This document shows, piece by piece, positions 7,132 to 15,742 of a stretch of 33,983 bases of DNA. Every line of letters begins with the position of its first letter. Positions within the stretch are counted from its first letter, which is position 1. The stretch is from the NCBI GenBank assembly GCA_022649305.1, contig JALCNW010000048.1:1-33983 (forward strand). Reading direction: 5' to 3'. The translations under genes were made by a program, and so were the position numbers. The DNA is from Enterobacter sp. Lineage in GTDB: Bacteria; Pseudomonadota; Gammaproteobacteria; Enterobacterales; Enterobacteriaceae. A model generated the notes under the pieces. It was not told the DNA's origin, did no database searches, and saw only the letters and a program-made list of their open reading frames with translations.

Positions 7132-9255
7132 ATGCAAGATTCCATTTTACGACTCGAAAGCAAAACGGTAGACGTGGTTGTCAAAACTCACCCGTTCGCC
7201 GAAATTCTCTATTGGGGGCCGCATCTTCAGTACTTTTCGCCGCACGATGCCCAAAGCCTTTCTCGCCCGGTGGCCAACGGCAGGCTGGATGTTGATATCC
7301 CGCTGACGCTGATGGCCGAGCTGGGACACGGCCTGTTCGGCGCGCCGGGGATTGAAGGCCATCGTCAGGGGCTGGACGGTTCACCGATTTTCAAAACCAC
7401 CCGCGTGGAGCTGCAGGGGCAAAGCCTGACGCTCACGTCGGAAGATGAACAGGCAGGTCTGCGCCTGACCAGCGAAATCACCCTCGATAACAGCGGCGTG
7501 CTCGTGGTGCGTCACGGTCTGACTAACCTGCGCGCGCAGCCGTGGCAGGTCGAGCGCCTGGCGGTGACGCTGCCGATAGCAGAGCGCGCACAGGAAGTGA
7601 TGGCCTTTCATGGTCGCTGGATCCGCGAGTTCCAGCCGCATCGCGTCAAGCTGGAACACGACAGCTTCGTGATTGAAAGCCGTCGCGGGCGTTCTTCCCA
7701 CGAGCATTTTCCGGCGCTGATGACCGGCACGCCGTCCTTCAATGAAATGCACGGCGACGTGTGGGGCGCGCATCTCGGCTGGAGCGGCAACCACCGCCTG
7801 CGCGCCGAGGCCAAAACCGACGGTCGTCGTTATTTGCAGGCCGAGGCGCTGTACCTGCCGGGTGAAATGGCAATTGATGAGGGTGAAACCCTGTGGACGC
7901 CGCGCCTGTACGCCAGCTACTCCGCGCAGGGGCTGAACGGAATGAGCCAGCAGTTCCATCGTTATCTGCGCGACAACATTATTCGCTTCCCGAACGACAA
8001 GCCGCGCCCGGTTCACCTGAACACCTGGGAAGGCATCTACTTTGACCACGATCCTGAGTACATCATGCGGATGGCAGACGAAGCCGCCGGGCTTGGCGTG
8101 GAGCGCTTTATCATCGACGACGGCTGGTTTAAAGGGCGCAATAACGACCACGGCGCGCTGGGTGACTGGTATCTCGACGAGCAAAAATATCCCAACGGTT
8201 TAGCGCCAGTGATTCACCACGTTAAAAACCTCGGCATGGAGTTCGGCATCTGGGTCGAGCCTGAAATGATCAGCCCCGATTCCGATTTGTATCGCGCCCA
8301 TCCCGATTGGGTGCTGGCGATGCCGGGTTATGCCCAGGCCACCGGTCGCCACCAGTGGGTGCTCAATCTGAGCATTCCCGAGGCCTTTGATTACGTGCTG
8401 GAACGCCTGAGTTGGCTGCTGGGTGAACACGCGATTGATTACGTAAAATGGGACATGAACCGCGAGCTGGTGCAGCCGGGCCACCACGGTAAAGCTGCCG
8501 CCGATGCGCAAACTCGCCAGTTCTATCGCCTGCTCGACGTACTGGGCGAACGTTTCCCGCAGGTCGAGTTTGAATCCTGCTCCTCGGGCGGTGGACGTAT
8601 CGATTACGAGGTACTGACCCGCTGCCACCGCTTCTGGCCATCGGACAACAACGATGCGCTGGAGCGCAACAGCATCCAGCGCGGGATGAGCTATTTCTTC
8701 CCGCCGGAGGTGATGGGCGCGCATATCGGTCATCATAAATGCCACGCTACGTTCCGCCAGCACAGCATCGCCTTCCGTGGCCTGACCGCGCTATTTGGTC
8801 ACATGGGGCTTGAGCTGGATCCGCTTACCGTGGACGAGCAGGAACGAGACGGTTATCGCCACTACGCCGCGCTGCACAAGCAGTGGCGTGAGGTGATTCA
8901 TCACGGCACCCAGTGGCGCGTGGATATGCCCGATGCCACTACCCTGGCGCACGGTATAGTGAGTGACGATAAGAAGCAGGGGTTGTTTATCGTCAGCCAG
9001 CTTCAGATGCCAGATTACACCCTAATGATGCCGCTGCGCATGCCGGGGCTGGACGCCCGCGCGCAGTACCGCATCACGCTGCTCGATCACCCGAATATTT
9101 GCCTGACCGGCGAAGGGGGCCACACCATGCGCAAGCTGCCCGCGTGGATGGAAGCGCCGCAAACGGTGAGCGGCGAATGGCTAATGCAGGCGGGGATCGC
9201 GCTGCCGATTCTCGATCCGGAAACCGCCATTCTGATTGGCGTTGAACGCGTGTAA
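7132..9255 (+). CDS. rafA: Alpha-galactosidase, glycoside hydrolase family 36 (RafA-like)
   Basis: Hydrolyses terminal alpha-1,6-galactose from melibiose, raffinose and related sugars; cytoplasmic, no signal peptide. ATG 7132 gives 707 aa, essentially the length I recall for plasmid RafA (708); CAGGAGATG lies just upstream. An upstream in-frame start would run back through the operators and is rejected. The N-terminal beta-sandwich (about 1-300) is followed by the TIM barrel with HLNTWEGIYF, FIIDDGWF, the nucleophile D441 in YVKWDMNRE and the acid/base D505 in FWPSDNNDALER, preceded by ESCSSGGGRID. All GH36 catalytic signatures are intact. The neighbours, a LacI repressor and LacY-type permease, make a compact transport-and-cleavage operon. 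The symbol follows the plasmid homologue by resemblance. Confidence 0.93.
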   Translation: MQDSILRLESKTVDVVVKTHPFAEILYWGPHLQYFSPHDAQSLSRPVANGRLDVDIPLTLMAELGHGLFGAPGIEGHRQGLDGSPIFKTTRVELQGQSLTLTSEDEQAGLRLTSEITLDNSGVLVVRHGLTNLRAQPWQVERLAVTLPIAERAQEVMAFHGRWIREFQPHRVKLEHDSFVIESRRGRSSHEHFPALMTGTPSFNEMHGDVWGAHLGWSGNHRLRAEAKTDGRRYLQAEALYLPGEMAIDEGETLWTPRLYASYSAQGLNGMSQQFHRYLRDNIIRFPNDKPRPVHLNTWEGIYFDHDPEYIMRMADEAAGLGVERFIIDDGWFKGRNNDHGALGDWYLDEQKYPNGLAPVIHHVKNLGMEFGIWVEPEMISPDSDLYRAHPDWVLAMPGYAQATGRHQWVLNLSIPEAFDYVLERLSWLLGEHAIDYVKWDMNRELVQPGHHGKAAADAQTRQFYRLLDVLGERFPQVEFESCSSGGGRIDYEVLTRCHRFWPSDNNDALERNSIQRGMSYFFPPEVMGAHIGHHKCHATFRQHSIAFRGLTALFGHMGLELDPLTVDEQERDGYRHYAALHKQWREVIHHGTQWRVDMPDATTLAHGIVSDDKKQGLFIVSQLQMPDYTLMMPLRMPGLDARAQYRITLLDHPNICLTGEGGHTMRKLPAWMEAPQTVSGEWLMQAGIALPILDPETAILIGVERV

Positions 9256-9262
9256 AGGTGAC

Positions 9263-9280
9263 GGGCCGGGCAACCGGCCC
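9263..9280 (+). other. Intercistronic GNRA-loop hairpin between alpha-galactosidase and permease genes
   Basis: GGGCCGG-GCAA-CCGGCCC forms a perfect 7-bp GC stem with a GCAA tetraloop, 7 bases after the alpha-galactosidase stop and 19 before the permease ATG. There is no T-run, so it is more likely an mRNA stabiliser or translation/expression tuner than a terminator. Confidence 0.6.
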
Positions 9281-9299
9281 TCAGTTGAGGATAAAAATA

Positions 9300-10565
9300 A
9301 TGAATACGACTGCCTGTACCCACAAAGACAACCCTAACTTCTGGATTTTCGGGGCGTTCTTCTTTCTCTACTTCTTCATCATGGCCACCTGCTTTCCGTT
9401 CCTGCCGATCTGGCTCTCGGACGTTATCGGCCTGAACAAAACGCATACCGGGATTGTGTTCTCCTGTATCTCGCTGTCCGCGATTGCCTTCCAGCCGGTG
9501 CTGGGCGTGATTTCGGACAAGCTGGGGCTGAAAAAACACCTGCTGTGGATAATTGCGGTGCTGCTGTTTTTGTTCGCGCCCTTTTTCCTGTACGTCTTCG
9601 CGCCGCTGTTAAAAACCAGCATCTGGCTCGGTGCGCTAAGCGGCGGGTTGTACATCGGTTTTGTCTTCTCGGCGGGGTCGGGTGCCATTGAGGCTTACAT
9701 CGAACGCGTGAGCCGCAATAGTCACTTCGAATACGGCAAGGCGCGTATGTTTGGTTGCCTGGGGTGGGGGCTGTGCGCCTCCACGGGCGGGGTGCTGTTC
9801 AGTATCGATCCGTCGTTGGTGTTCTGGATGGGTTCCGCCGCCGCGTTACTCCTGATGTTGCTGTTGGTGGTCGCCAAACCGAAGGCCAATCAGACCGCCG
9901 AAGTGATGAACGCGCTGGGCGCTAACCAGCCGCAGATCACTGCCAAAACCGTGTTTAGCCTGTTCCGCCAGCGCAAAATGTGGATGTTCATTTTGTACGT
10001 GATCGGCGTGGCCTGCGTGTATGACGTGTTCGATCAGCAGTTCGCGACCTTCTTTAAATCATTCTTCGCCACGCCGCAGGAAGGGACGCGCGCCTTTGGT
10101 TTTGCCACCACCGCAGGCGAAATCTGTAACGCCATTATTATGTTCTGCTCACCGTGGATCATTAACCGTATCGGCGCAAAGAACACGCTGCTGATTGCCG
10201 GGCTGATTATGGCAGCGCGCATTATCGGCTCGTCGTTCGCCACCACGGTGGAAGAAGTGATTGCCCTGAAAATGCTGCACGCGCTGGAAGTGCCGTTCCT
10301 GCTGGTGGGTGCCTTCAAGTACATCACCGGTGTGTTTGATACCCGCCTGTCGGCGACGATCTATCTGATTGGCTTCCAGTTTGCCAAACAGTCGGCGGCG
10401 ATATTCCTCTCGGCGTTCGCCGGGAACATGTACGACCGGATCGGCTTCCAGGATACCTATCTGATGCTCGGGTGTTTTGTGCTGATGATTACGGTGGTAT
10501 CGGCGTTTACGCTGAGCAACCGACAGCAGATTGCAGCAGGTGCGAAGACGGTACAGGTGAATTAA
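9300..10565 (+). CDS. rafB: Alpha-galactoside/H+ symporter of the LacY (OHS) family (RafB-like)
   Basis: A 421-aa, 12-helix inner-membrane permease of the oligosaccharide:H+ symporter branch of the MFS (LacY, RafB, MelY, CscB). ATG 9300 follows GAGG by about 9 bases. LacY residues are conserved with a constant +5 offset: E131 (E126), R149 (R144), D242 and D245 (D237/D240), E274 (E269), R307 (R302), H327 (H322) and E330 (E325). GAIEAYIERVSR and KMLHALEVPFLLVG are the clearest blocks. Sugar-binding and proton-coupling residues are thus complete. Next to the GH36 enzyme the substrate is probably melibiose and/or raffinose. Enterobacter MelY is an alternative name; sequence alone does not separate the two. 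Confidence 0.92.
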   Translation: MNTTACTHKDNPNFWIFGAFFFLYFFIMATCFPFLPIWLSDVIGLNKTHTGIVFSCISLSAIAFQPVLGVISDKLGLKKHLLWIIAVLLFLFAPFFLYVFAPLLKTSIWLGALSGGLYIGFVFSAGSGAIEAYIERVSRNSHFEYGKARMFGCLGWGLCASTGGVLFSIDPSLVFWMGSAAALLLMLLLVVAKPKANQTAEVMNALGANQPQITAKTVFSLFRQRKMWMFILYVIGVACVYDVFDQQFATFFKSFFATPQEGTRAFGFATTAGEICNAIIMFCSPWIINRIGAKNTLLIAGLIMAARIIGSSFATTVEEVIALKMLHALEVPFLLVGAFKYITGVFDTRLSATIYLIGFQFAKQSAAIFLSAFAGNMYDRIGFQDTYLMLGCFVLMITVVSAFTLSNRQQIAAGAKTVQVN

Positions 10566-10566
10566 G

Positions 10567-10600
10567 AAAAGGCGCTGCCGCGAGTGCGGCAGCGTGTAAA
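10567..10600. terminator. Terminator between convergent rafB-like gene and rhaM
   Basis: CGCTGCCGC-GAGT-GCGGCAGCG (10573-10594) is a perfect 9-bp stem. Read on the minus strand it is followed by CCTTTTCTTAAT, fitting termination of the long rhamnose operon. On the plus strand the T-run is lacking, so it is at best a weak terminator for the permease gene. Confidence 0.75.
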
Positions 10601-10603
10601 AGA

Positions 10604-10918
10604 TTACGCCAGGTAAAACACTTCTTTCAGTTCGGCGCTCACCGGGCTGTTGTCCGGATTTGACGGCATCACGTCGCGCATGTGCTTCCACCAGCGCTGG
10701 CAGACATCGGTGTTCGCCACCGCGTTCCAGCGCTCCTCCGATTCAATCTCGACGGTCGCAAACAGCAGGTTACGGGCTTTATCGAGATAGATGGCGTAAT
10801 GGTGCGCGCCGTGGTCTTTCAGCACCGACTCCAGCTCCGGCCAGATTGGCGTGTGGCGGCGCTCATATTCGTCGTGTGATTCCGGGTTCACCTGCATCAC
10901 AAAGGCTTTGCGGATCAT
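10604..10918 (-). CDS. rhaM: L-rhamnose mutarotase
   Basis: Interconverts alpha and beta anomers of L-rhamnose, supplying the anomer used by RhaA. It is 104 aa, exactly the E. coli length, starting [10 protein letters not shown]. The proposed catalytic H22 is present ([10 protein letters not shown]) and the [10 protein letters not shown] block is intact. Its ATG overlaps the stop of the upstream lactaldehyde reductase gene as ATGA (10915-10918), so it is translationally coupled and the last gene of the operon. In E. coli rhaM directly follows rhaD; here five genes intervene. Cytoplasmic. Confidence 0.96.
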   Translation of the reverse strand: MIRKAFVMQVNPESHDEYERRHTPIWPELESVLKDHGAHHYAIYLDKARNLLFATVEIESEERWNAVANTDVCQRWWKHMRDVMPSNPDNSPVSAELKEVFYLA

Positions 10919-12063
10919 AATGCCTCCAGATACAGCTCGCGCACGTCGTCGCGGCTGGCGGTGCGCGGGTTGCACGGCGCGCACGGGTCGGCGAGGGCTT
11001 TATCCAGCCAGCCTTCGATATCCGCTTTGGTCACGCCGAGCTGGCTAAAGCCTGATGGAATGCCGACGCGAGCGCTGAGATCGCGAATCGCCTGAATCGC
11101 CGACATACTTGCCGCCTCATCGCTCATGCCGCGCGTCTCGACGCCCATTGCCTGCGCCACGCGTGCAAAGCGGGCTACGGCGTTTGGACGGTTAAAGTTT
11201 TCGATGACCGGCAGCAGGATGGCGTTGCACACGCCGTGCGGCAGGTTATGCGTCGCGCCCGGCTGATGCGCTAATGCGTGAACCAGACCCAGACCGGCGC
11301 TGTTAAACGCCATGCCTGCCAGATATTGACCGAAAGCCATCTGCTCACGCGCCTCCAGGCTATGCCCGTCGTCGACCGCTTTTGGCAGCCACAGAGCGAT
11401 CAGGCGAATGGCTTCCAGCGCGTTGGCGTCAGTCAACGGATGTGCGCCGACGGAAACGTAGGCTTCGATGGCGTGCGTCAGCGCATCCATTCCGGTGGCC
11501 GCCGTGACGGAGGCCGGAATATCGAGCATTACGCTGGCATCATCCACGGCGATATCCGGGATGATGTTGGAATCGATAATCACCTCTTTAACCTGCCGCG
11601 CGGAGTCAATAATCACTGCATTGCTGGTCATTTCCGCCGCTGTGCCTGCGGTGGTGTTGATCGCCACCAGCGGCACGCCCGGGTTTTTAACCTTGCCCAC
11701 GCCGGAGTAAGCGGTGGACGGGCCAGGGTTGGCGGTGAGGATTTTAATCGCTTTGGCGGTATCAATCGGGCTGCCGCCGCCGAAGGCCATCACGTAATCA
11801 CATTCCGCGTCCTGATACGCGGCAAACCCTTTCTGCACCAGCGCTTCGGTTGGGTTCGGGAACACGTCGTCGAACAGGTGATACGACATCTGGTGTGCGT
11901 CCAGCGCGGTAAACAGGCTATCGAGCAGGCCCATTTTGACCAGCTGGCCGTCGGTCACAATCAGCGCTTTTCCCCACTGTTTGTCTGCCACCAGATTGAC
12001 CATATCGCCGATTGCGCCCGCGCCGTGCAGGCTGATTTTTGGAAGCGCCAACATAAAGCTCAT
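10915..12063 (-). CDS. fucO: Lactaldehyde reductase / 1,2-propanediol oxidoreductase, FucO-like
   Basis: A 382-aa iron-dependent (group III) alcohol dehydrogenase. It has [11 protein letters not shown] (94-104, NAD binding), TTAGTAAE (137-144) and four metal ligands D193, H197, H262 and H276 in [17 protein letters not shown] and NLPHGV. In the rhamnose pathway it would reduce L-lactaldehyde, released by RhaD, to L-1,2-propanediol. E. coli uses FucO from the fucose operon for this; here a related gene sits in the rha operon itself. ATG 12063 follows AAGGAG by about 8 bases. An upstream in-frame extension runs through the palindromic repeat and is rejected. It is diverged from E. coli FucO, so the symbol is by family and context. 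Confidence 0.86.
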   Translation of the reverse strand: MSFMLALPKISLHGAGAIGDMVNLVADKQWGKALIVTDGQLVKMGLLDSLFTALDAHQMSYHLFDDVFPNPTEALVQKGFAAYQDAECDYVMAFGGGSPIDTAKAIKILTANPGPSTAYSGVGKVKNPGVPLVAINTTAGTAAEMTSNAVIIDSARQVKEVIIDSNIIPDIAVDDASVMLDIPASVTAATGMDALTHAIEAYVSVGAHPLTDANALEAIRLIALWLPKAVDDGHSLEAREQMAFGQYLAGMAFNSAGLGLVHALAHQPGATHNLPHGVCNAILLPVIENFNRPNAVARFARVAQAMGVETRGMSDEAASMSAIQAIRDLSARVGIPSGFSQLGVTKADIEGWLDKALADPCAPCNPRTASRDDVRELYLEAL

Positions 12064-12100
12064 GATAATTCTCCTTAATATGATTTTGGGTAATCCGTTT

Positions 12101-12147
12101 CCCCTCACCCTAACCCTCTCCCCTCTGGGGAGGGTAGGGGTGAGGGG
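12101..12147. repeat. GC-rich palindromic intergenic repeat, copy A
   Basis: A 47-base imperfect palindrome whose arms begin CCCCTCACCC and end GTGAGGGG, with CCCTCTCCCC and GGGGAGGG near the centre. It lies between the second ABC permease gene and the lactaldehyde reductase gene inside the rhamnose operon, so it is transcribed as a hairpin. Same family as the copies at 15685-15734, 25178-25226 and 33529-33551; it looks like an enterobacterial boxC-like element, a name given from memory. Confidence 0.85.
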
Positions 12148-12151
12148 CAAT

Positions 12152-13156
12152 TTAAATCCGTCTTCGTTGCATAATCCGCCGGGTAATAATCGGTAGCGAA
12201 ATAACCACAATCAGCATTGCGCCGATAATCACCGACATCACGATGCCGGGCACGTTAAGCAGGCTCAGGCCAAAGGTCACCAGCCCCATCAGGAAGGCGG
12301 CGATGATCACGCCCACCATGCTGCCGGACCCACCAAGAATATTGACGCCGCCGAGCACCGCCATCGTCACCACCGCCAGCTCCCAGCCCATTGCAATCGT
12401 CGGGCGCGTGCTGCCCAGACGTGAGGTGAGCAGCACCGAGGCCAGCCCGGACATCAGCCCCACCAGCGCAAACAGCATCAGGTTGTGACGCTTGACGTTA
12501 ATGCCGGAATACCACGCCCCGGTCGGGTTGTTGCCGATGGCGTAGGTGCGGCGGCCAAAGTTAGTGCGGTGCAGCAAGAAGGCAAACAGCAATGCCAGCA
12601 CGATAAACAGCGCGAACTCAAACGACAGCGCGCCCCAGACGTAGCCTTGCCCCAGCCAGGCGAAGCTTTCCGGATAGCTGTTTAACGCCTGATCCCCCAG
12701 CAAAATGTAGGTAATGCCGCGATACAAACTCATGGTGCCGATGGTTATCACGATCGACGACAGATTGAAGCGGGTGACCAGCAGGCCGTTGAATAACCCG
12801 CACAGCAGCCCGACGCCTAATCCCACGCAGACCAGCAGCGGCGTATCGACGCCCGCCGCCGCGCAAAAGCCCATCACCGTGGAGCTGAGCGCAATCGTCG
12901 ACGCCACCGACAGGTCGATTTCCCGCGCGATAATCAACATCGCCATCGGCAGCACGATGATCGCTTTTTCGGTGAAGTTAAACGTCGCGTCGGATAGGTT
13001 CCAGATATCGAGGAAATAGGGCGAGGCGATGGCATTCACCCCAAACACCGCCAGCGTCACTGCCAGCAGGAAGCCTTCCCAGCACAGCAGGCGCTGGAAA
13101 ATTCCCGTGGTGGCAGGCGCGTTTTTGATGGCTTCAGAGGCCATTATTTTGCTCAT
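12152..13156 (-). CDS. rhaQ: Rhamnose ABC importer permease, RhaQ-type
   Basis: A 334-aa inner-membrane permease of the RbsC/AraH-like (CUT2) class with about 8-10 helices. The family motifs are REIDLSVASTIALSSTVMG after the second or third helix, FNGLLVTRFNLSSIVITIGT and MAVLGGVNILGGSGSMVG. It forms the channel with the preceding permease and the RhaT-type ATPase. Its ATG overlaps the upstream permease stop by ATGA (13153-13156), indicating coupled translation and equal dosage. E. coli K-12 has no such gene in its rha cluster. The name follows the Rhizobium rhaSTPQ system; assignment of Q rather than P rests on gene order. Confidence 0.88.
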   Translation of the reverse strand: MSKIMASEAIKNAPATTGIFQRLLCWEGFLLAVTLAVFGVNAIASPYFLDIWNLSDATFNFTEKAIIVLPMAMLIIAREIDLSVASTIALSSTVMGFCAAAGVDTPLLVCVGLGVGLLCGLFNGLLVTRFNLSSIVITIGTMSLYRGITYILLGDQALNSYPESFAWLGQGYVWGALSFEFALFIVLALLFAFLLHRTNFGRRTYAIGNNPTGAWYSGINVKRHNLMLFALVGLMSGLASVLLTSRLGSTRPTIAMGWELAVVTMAVLGGVNILGGSGSMVGVIIAAFLMGLVTFGLSLLNVPGIVMSVIIGAMLIVVISLPIITRRIMQRRRI

Positions 13157-14157
13157 GAGTTCACCGCCTGTTTCTGACGCGCCAGCGCCGCATCGCGCAG
13201 AATTAACCGGCCTTTACGTTTGTTGCCGCGTTCGTTGAGCAGAACCGCAATCACGATCACCGTGCCGGATATCGCCATCTGCCAGAAAGGAGACACGCCG
13301 ATAACCGGCAGCGCGTTGTTAATCACGCCAAGGAACAGCGCCCCGAACAGGCAGCCCAACACGCGTCCAGTGCCGCCCATGGTGCTGATCCCGCCAATCA
13401 CGCAGGCGGCCACCACCTGCAATTCAAACCCGTTTGCGACGTCGACGTAGGCCACCGCAAAACGCGAGATCCACAGATAGCCGCAGAACCCGGCCAGCGC
13501 GCCGGACAAGCAGAAGCTGACGAACTGCATTTTGCCCGCGTTAATTCCGGTGTAGTACGCCGCCGTGGCGTTGCCACCTGCGGTATAAAGCGCGCGCCCC
13601 GTGCGGCTGTAGCGCAGGAAATAGCCCACCAGCAGCAGAGCGGCAACCGCACACCAGCTCAGCACTGGCATCCCCAGCACCGACGCGCGCGGCAGTGCCA
13701 GAAAATCGCCGCCCATCTGATTGGAGTTCACCCAGCCGCCGCCGGAGAGCAAAAAGATAATTCCGCGATAGATGCTCATGGTGCCTAACGTCACCACAAT
13801 CGCCGGGATGCCGAGCTTCCACACCAGCAGCCCGTTGATCGCCCCCATCAGCAGGCCGAGCGCGGTCGCCAGAATCAGCAGCGCCCAGACCGGCACGTCG
13901 GGATAATGGAAGTTAATCAGCGCGACAATCATCCCGGTTAGCGCCAGGTTGGCCGCCATCGACAGGTCGATGCCTTTGGTCAGCAGCACCATCATTTGCC
14001 CGAGGGCGAGGATGATCAGAATGGCGGTGTCGTTAAACATCTCCACCAGGTTGCCCGGTGCGATAAACGACGGCACGCGGCTGCCGATGGCGATTATCAT
14101 CAGTAAGATGACCGCCCCGAGCAGCGCTTCGCGATGTTGAAGCAGTTGCTTTATCAT
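13153..14157 (-). CDS. rhaP: Rhamnose ABC importer permease, RhaP-type
   Basis: A 334-aa CUT2-type sugar permease, paralogue of the next gene. It carries LTKGIDLSMAANLALTGMIVA, INGLLVWKLGIPAIVVTLGT and VVAACVIGGISTMGGTGRV, the three typical permease blocks, spread over about ten hydrophobic segments. The C-terminus (NERGNKRKGRLI) is basic and cytoplasmic. Its start overlaps the ATPase stop by one base (TAATG, 14155-14159). Two distinct permeases, one two-domain ATPase and one binding protein is the composition of the Rhizobium rhamnose importer and of the AI-2 Lsr importer. Location inside the rhaBAD-rhaM operon favours rhamnose. Confidence 0.88.
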   Translation of the reverse strand: MIKQLLQHREALLGAVILLMIIAIGSRVPSFIAPGNLVEMFNDTAILIILALGQMMVLLTKGIDLSMAANLALTGMIVALINFHYPDVPVWALLILATALGLLMGAINGLLVWKLGIPAIVVTLGTMSIYRGIIFLLSGGGWVNSNQMGGDFLALPRASVLGMPVLSWCAVAALLLVGYFLRYSRTGRALYTAGGNATAAYYTGINAGKMQFVSFCLSGALAGFCGYLWISRFAVAYVDVANGFELQVVAACVIGGISTMGGTGRVLGCLFGALFLGVINNALPVIGVSPFWQMAISGTVIVIAVLLNERGNKRKGRLILRDAALARQKQAVNS

Positions 14158-15659
14158 TACGCGGCCTCCTGTTTGGCACCACTGGCGGCGCTGACGATGG
14201 TTTCCGCCGTCGCTTCACCCGCCTGATACTCTGCCACCATCAGCCCTTCGTGCATGACGATAATGCGATCGGCCATGCCCATCACTTCCGGCAATTCCGA
14301 CGACACCATAATAACCGCCAAACCCTGACCGACCAGCTCGGACATAAACTGATGTACGGCCGATTTTGAGCCAATATCGATGCCTTTTGTCGGCTCATCG
14401 AGGATGATCACGTCCGGATGGGTCGCCAGCCATTTGCCGATGACCACCTTTTGCTGATTGCCGCCGGACAGCGTTTCGACAGGCTGTTTCCAGCTAAAGG
14501 CCTTCACCTGCAGACGGGTTGCGTACTCATCCGCCAGCGCCCACTCGCGATCGTTATTCAGCACGCCGCTGGGGTTGAGCCTGCCAAGCTGCGGCAGGCT
14601 GATGTTCTGGGCAATCGGCAGTGCGATGATGGCCCCTTGCTTCTGCCGTTCTTCCGGCACGCAGACAATCCCCGCTTTGATGGCATCGGCAGGCTGGCGG
14701 AAGCGCTGCGCTTTGCCGTTTAGCACGATCTCGCCAGAGGAGGGACGCGTCACGCCGGATAGCGCCTGCATCAGCTCGGTCCGTCCTGCACCGACCAGGC
14801 CGTAAAAACCGAGGATTTCGCCTTTACGCAGGGAGAAGGAGATATGCGCGAACTCGGTCGGGTGGCAGAGATCGTTGACCTCCAGCACCGTATCGCCTTT
14901 TTCGCAGTCGACTTTTGGGAAGGTCTGGGTGATGGCTCGCCCGACCATCATCGATACCATGCGTTCTTCGGTGATGTCACTCATCGCGCCTGCCCCCACG
15001 AACACGCCGTCGCGCAGGATGGTGTAGCGATCGGCCAGCTCAAAAATCTCGTCGAATTTGTGCGAGATAAACAGGATCGCTTTGCCTTCCTGCTTCAGGC
15101 GCTCGACGATGTGATAAAACTCGAGGATTTCGTGTTGCGACAGTGCGGCGGTTGGCTCGTCCAGGATCACCACCTGCGCTTCAAATGAGAGCGCGCGGGC
15201 AATAGCGACCATATGGCGCTGGGCGATACTCAACGTTTTCAGCGTCGCGCGCGGGTCAATCTGCACTTCCAGACGCGTGAGGATCGCCTGCGCCCGGCGG
15301 TGCATCTCCGGCCAGTCGAGCTTTTTGAAAAAGCCTTTATGCAGATACTGGCCGACAAAAATGTTTTCAGTGACCGACAGCTCATCGAACAGCACGGTTT
15401 CCTGATGAATAGCAGTGATCCCGATTTTGTGCGCCGACTCCGGCGTCGGGAGGTGAATGGGGATGGATTTGTAGAGGATTTCGCCTTCTTCCGGCTGATA
15501 AATGCCGGTCATCACTTTGACCAGCGTAGATTTGCCCGCACCGTTTTCACCGATAAGCGCGGTAACTTTGCCGGGCCAAAGCTCAAGCTGCACGTTTTCC
15601 AGAGCGCGTACGCCCGGGAAAACTTTGGTGATGTCCTTGAGTTGAAGCAATGGGGTCAT
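14157..15659 (-). CDS. Rhamnose ABC importer ATP-binding protein (duplicated ATPase)
   Basis: A 500-aa CUT2-type ATPase with two nucleotide-binding domains, energising the RhaP/RhaQ channel from the cytoplasmic side. Domain 1: Walker A GENGAGKST (37-45), signature LSIAQRHMVAIARAL, Walker B VVILDEPTAAL. Domain 2: degenerate P-loop GLVGAGRTELM, normal for this class, signature LSGGNQQKVVIGKWL and Walker B VIILDEPTKGID. ATG 15659 follows GGAGAACTATC; an 11-residue in-frame extension is not supported. The Rhizobium name is rhaT, which clashes with the unrelated symporter rhaT at 22472, so I leave the symbol empty. Separated from the binding-protein gene by palindromic repeat copy B. Confidence 0.93.
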   Translation of the reverse strand: MTPLLQLKDITKVFPGVRALENVQLELWPGKVTALIGENGAGKSTLVKVMTGIYQPEEGEILYKSIPIHLPTPESAHKIGITAIHQETVLFDELSVTENIFVGQYLHKGFFKKLDWPEMHRRAQAILTRLEVQIDPRATLKTLSIAQRHMVAIARALSFEAQVVILDEPTAALSQHEILEFYHIVERLKQEGKAILFISHKFDEIFELADRYTILRDGVFVGAGAMSDITEERMVSMMVGRAITQTFPKVDCEKGDTVLEVNDLCHPTEFAHISFSLRKGEILGFYGLVGAGRTELMQALSGVTRPSSGEIVLNGKAQRFRQPADAIKAGIVCVPEERQKQGAIIALPIAQNISLPQLGRLNPSGVLNNDREWALADEYATRLQVKAFSWKQPVETLSGGNQQKVVIGKWLATHPDVIILDEPTKGIDIGSKSAVHQFMSELVGQGLAVIMVSSELPEVMGMADRIIVMHEGLMVAEYQAGEATAETIVSAASGAKQEAA

Positions 15660-15684
15660 GATAGTTCTCCAAAGTATACCGTCT

Positions 15685-15734
15685 CCCCTCACCCTAACCC
15701 TCGCCCCTATGGGGAGAGGGGTTGGGGTGAGGGG
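15685..15734. repeat. GC-rich palindromic intergenic repeat, copy B
   Basis: A 50-base palindrome of the same family (CCCCTCACCCTAACCCTCGC to TGGGGTGAGGGG, centre CCCCTATGGGG). It lies between the binding-protein stop (15743) and the ATPase start (15659) within the transcribed operon. The position resembles REP elements between malE and malF, where a hairpin favours the upstream binding-protein message; a like effect here is inference. Confidence 0.87.
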
Positions 15735-15742
15735 TGAAGTGG

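Noticed and set aside
12064..12210. N-terminal extension of the lactaldehyde reductase through repeat A
   Set aside because: It reads through a palindromic repeat and the end of the permease gene; ATG 12063 has AAGGAG upstream.
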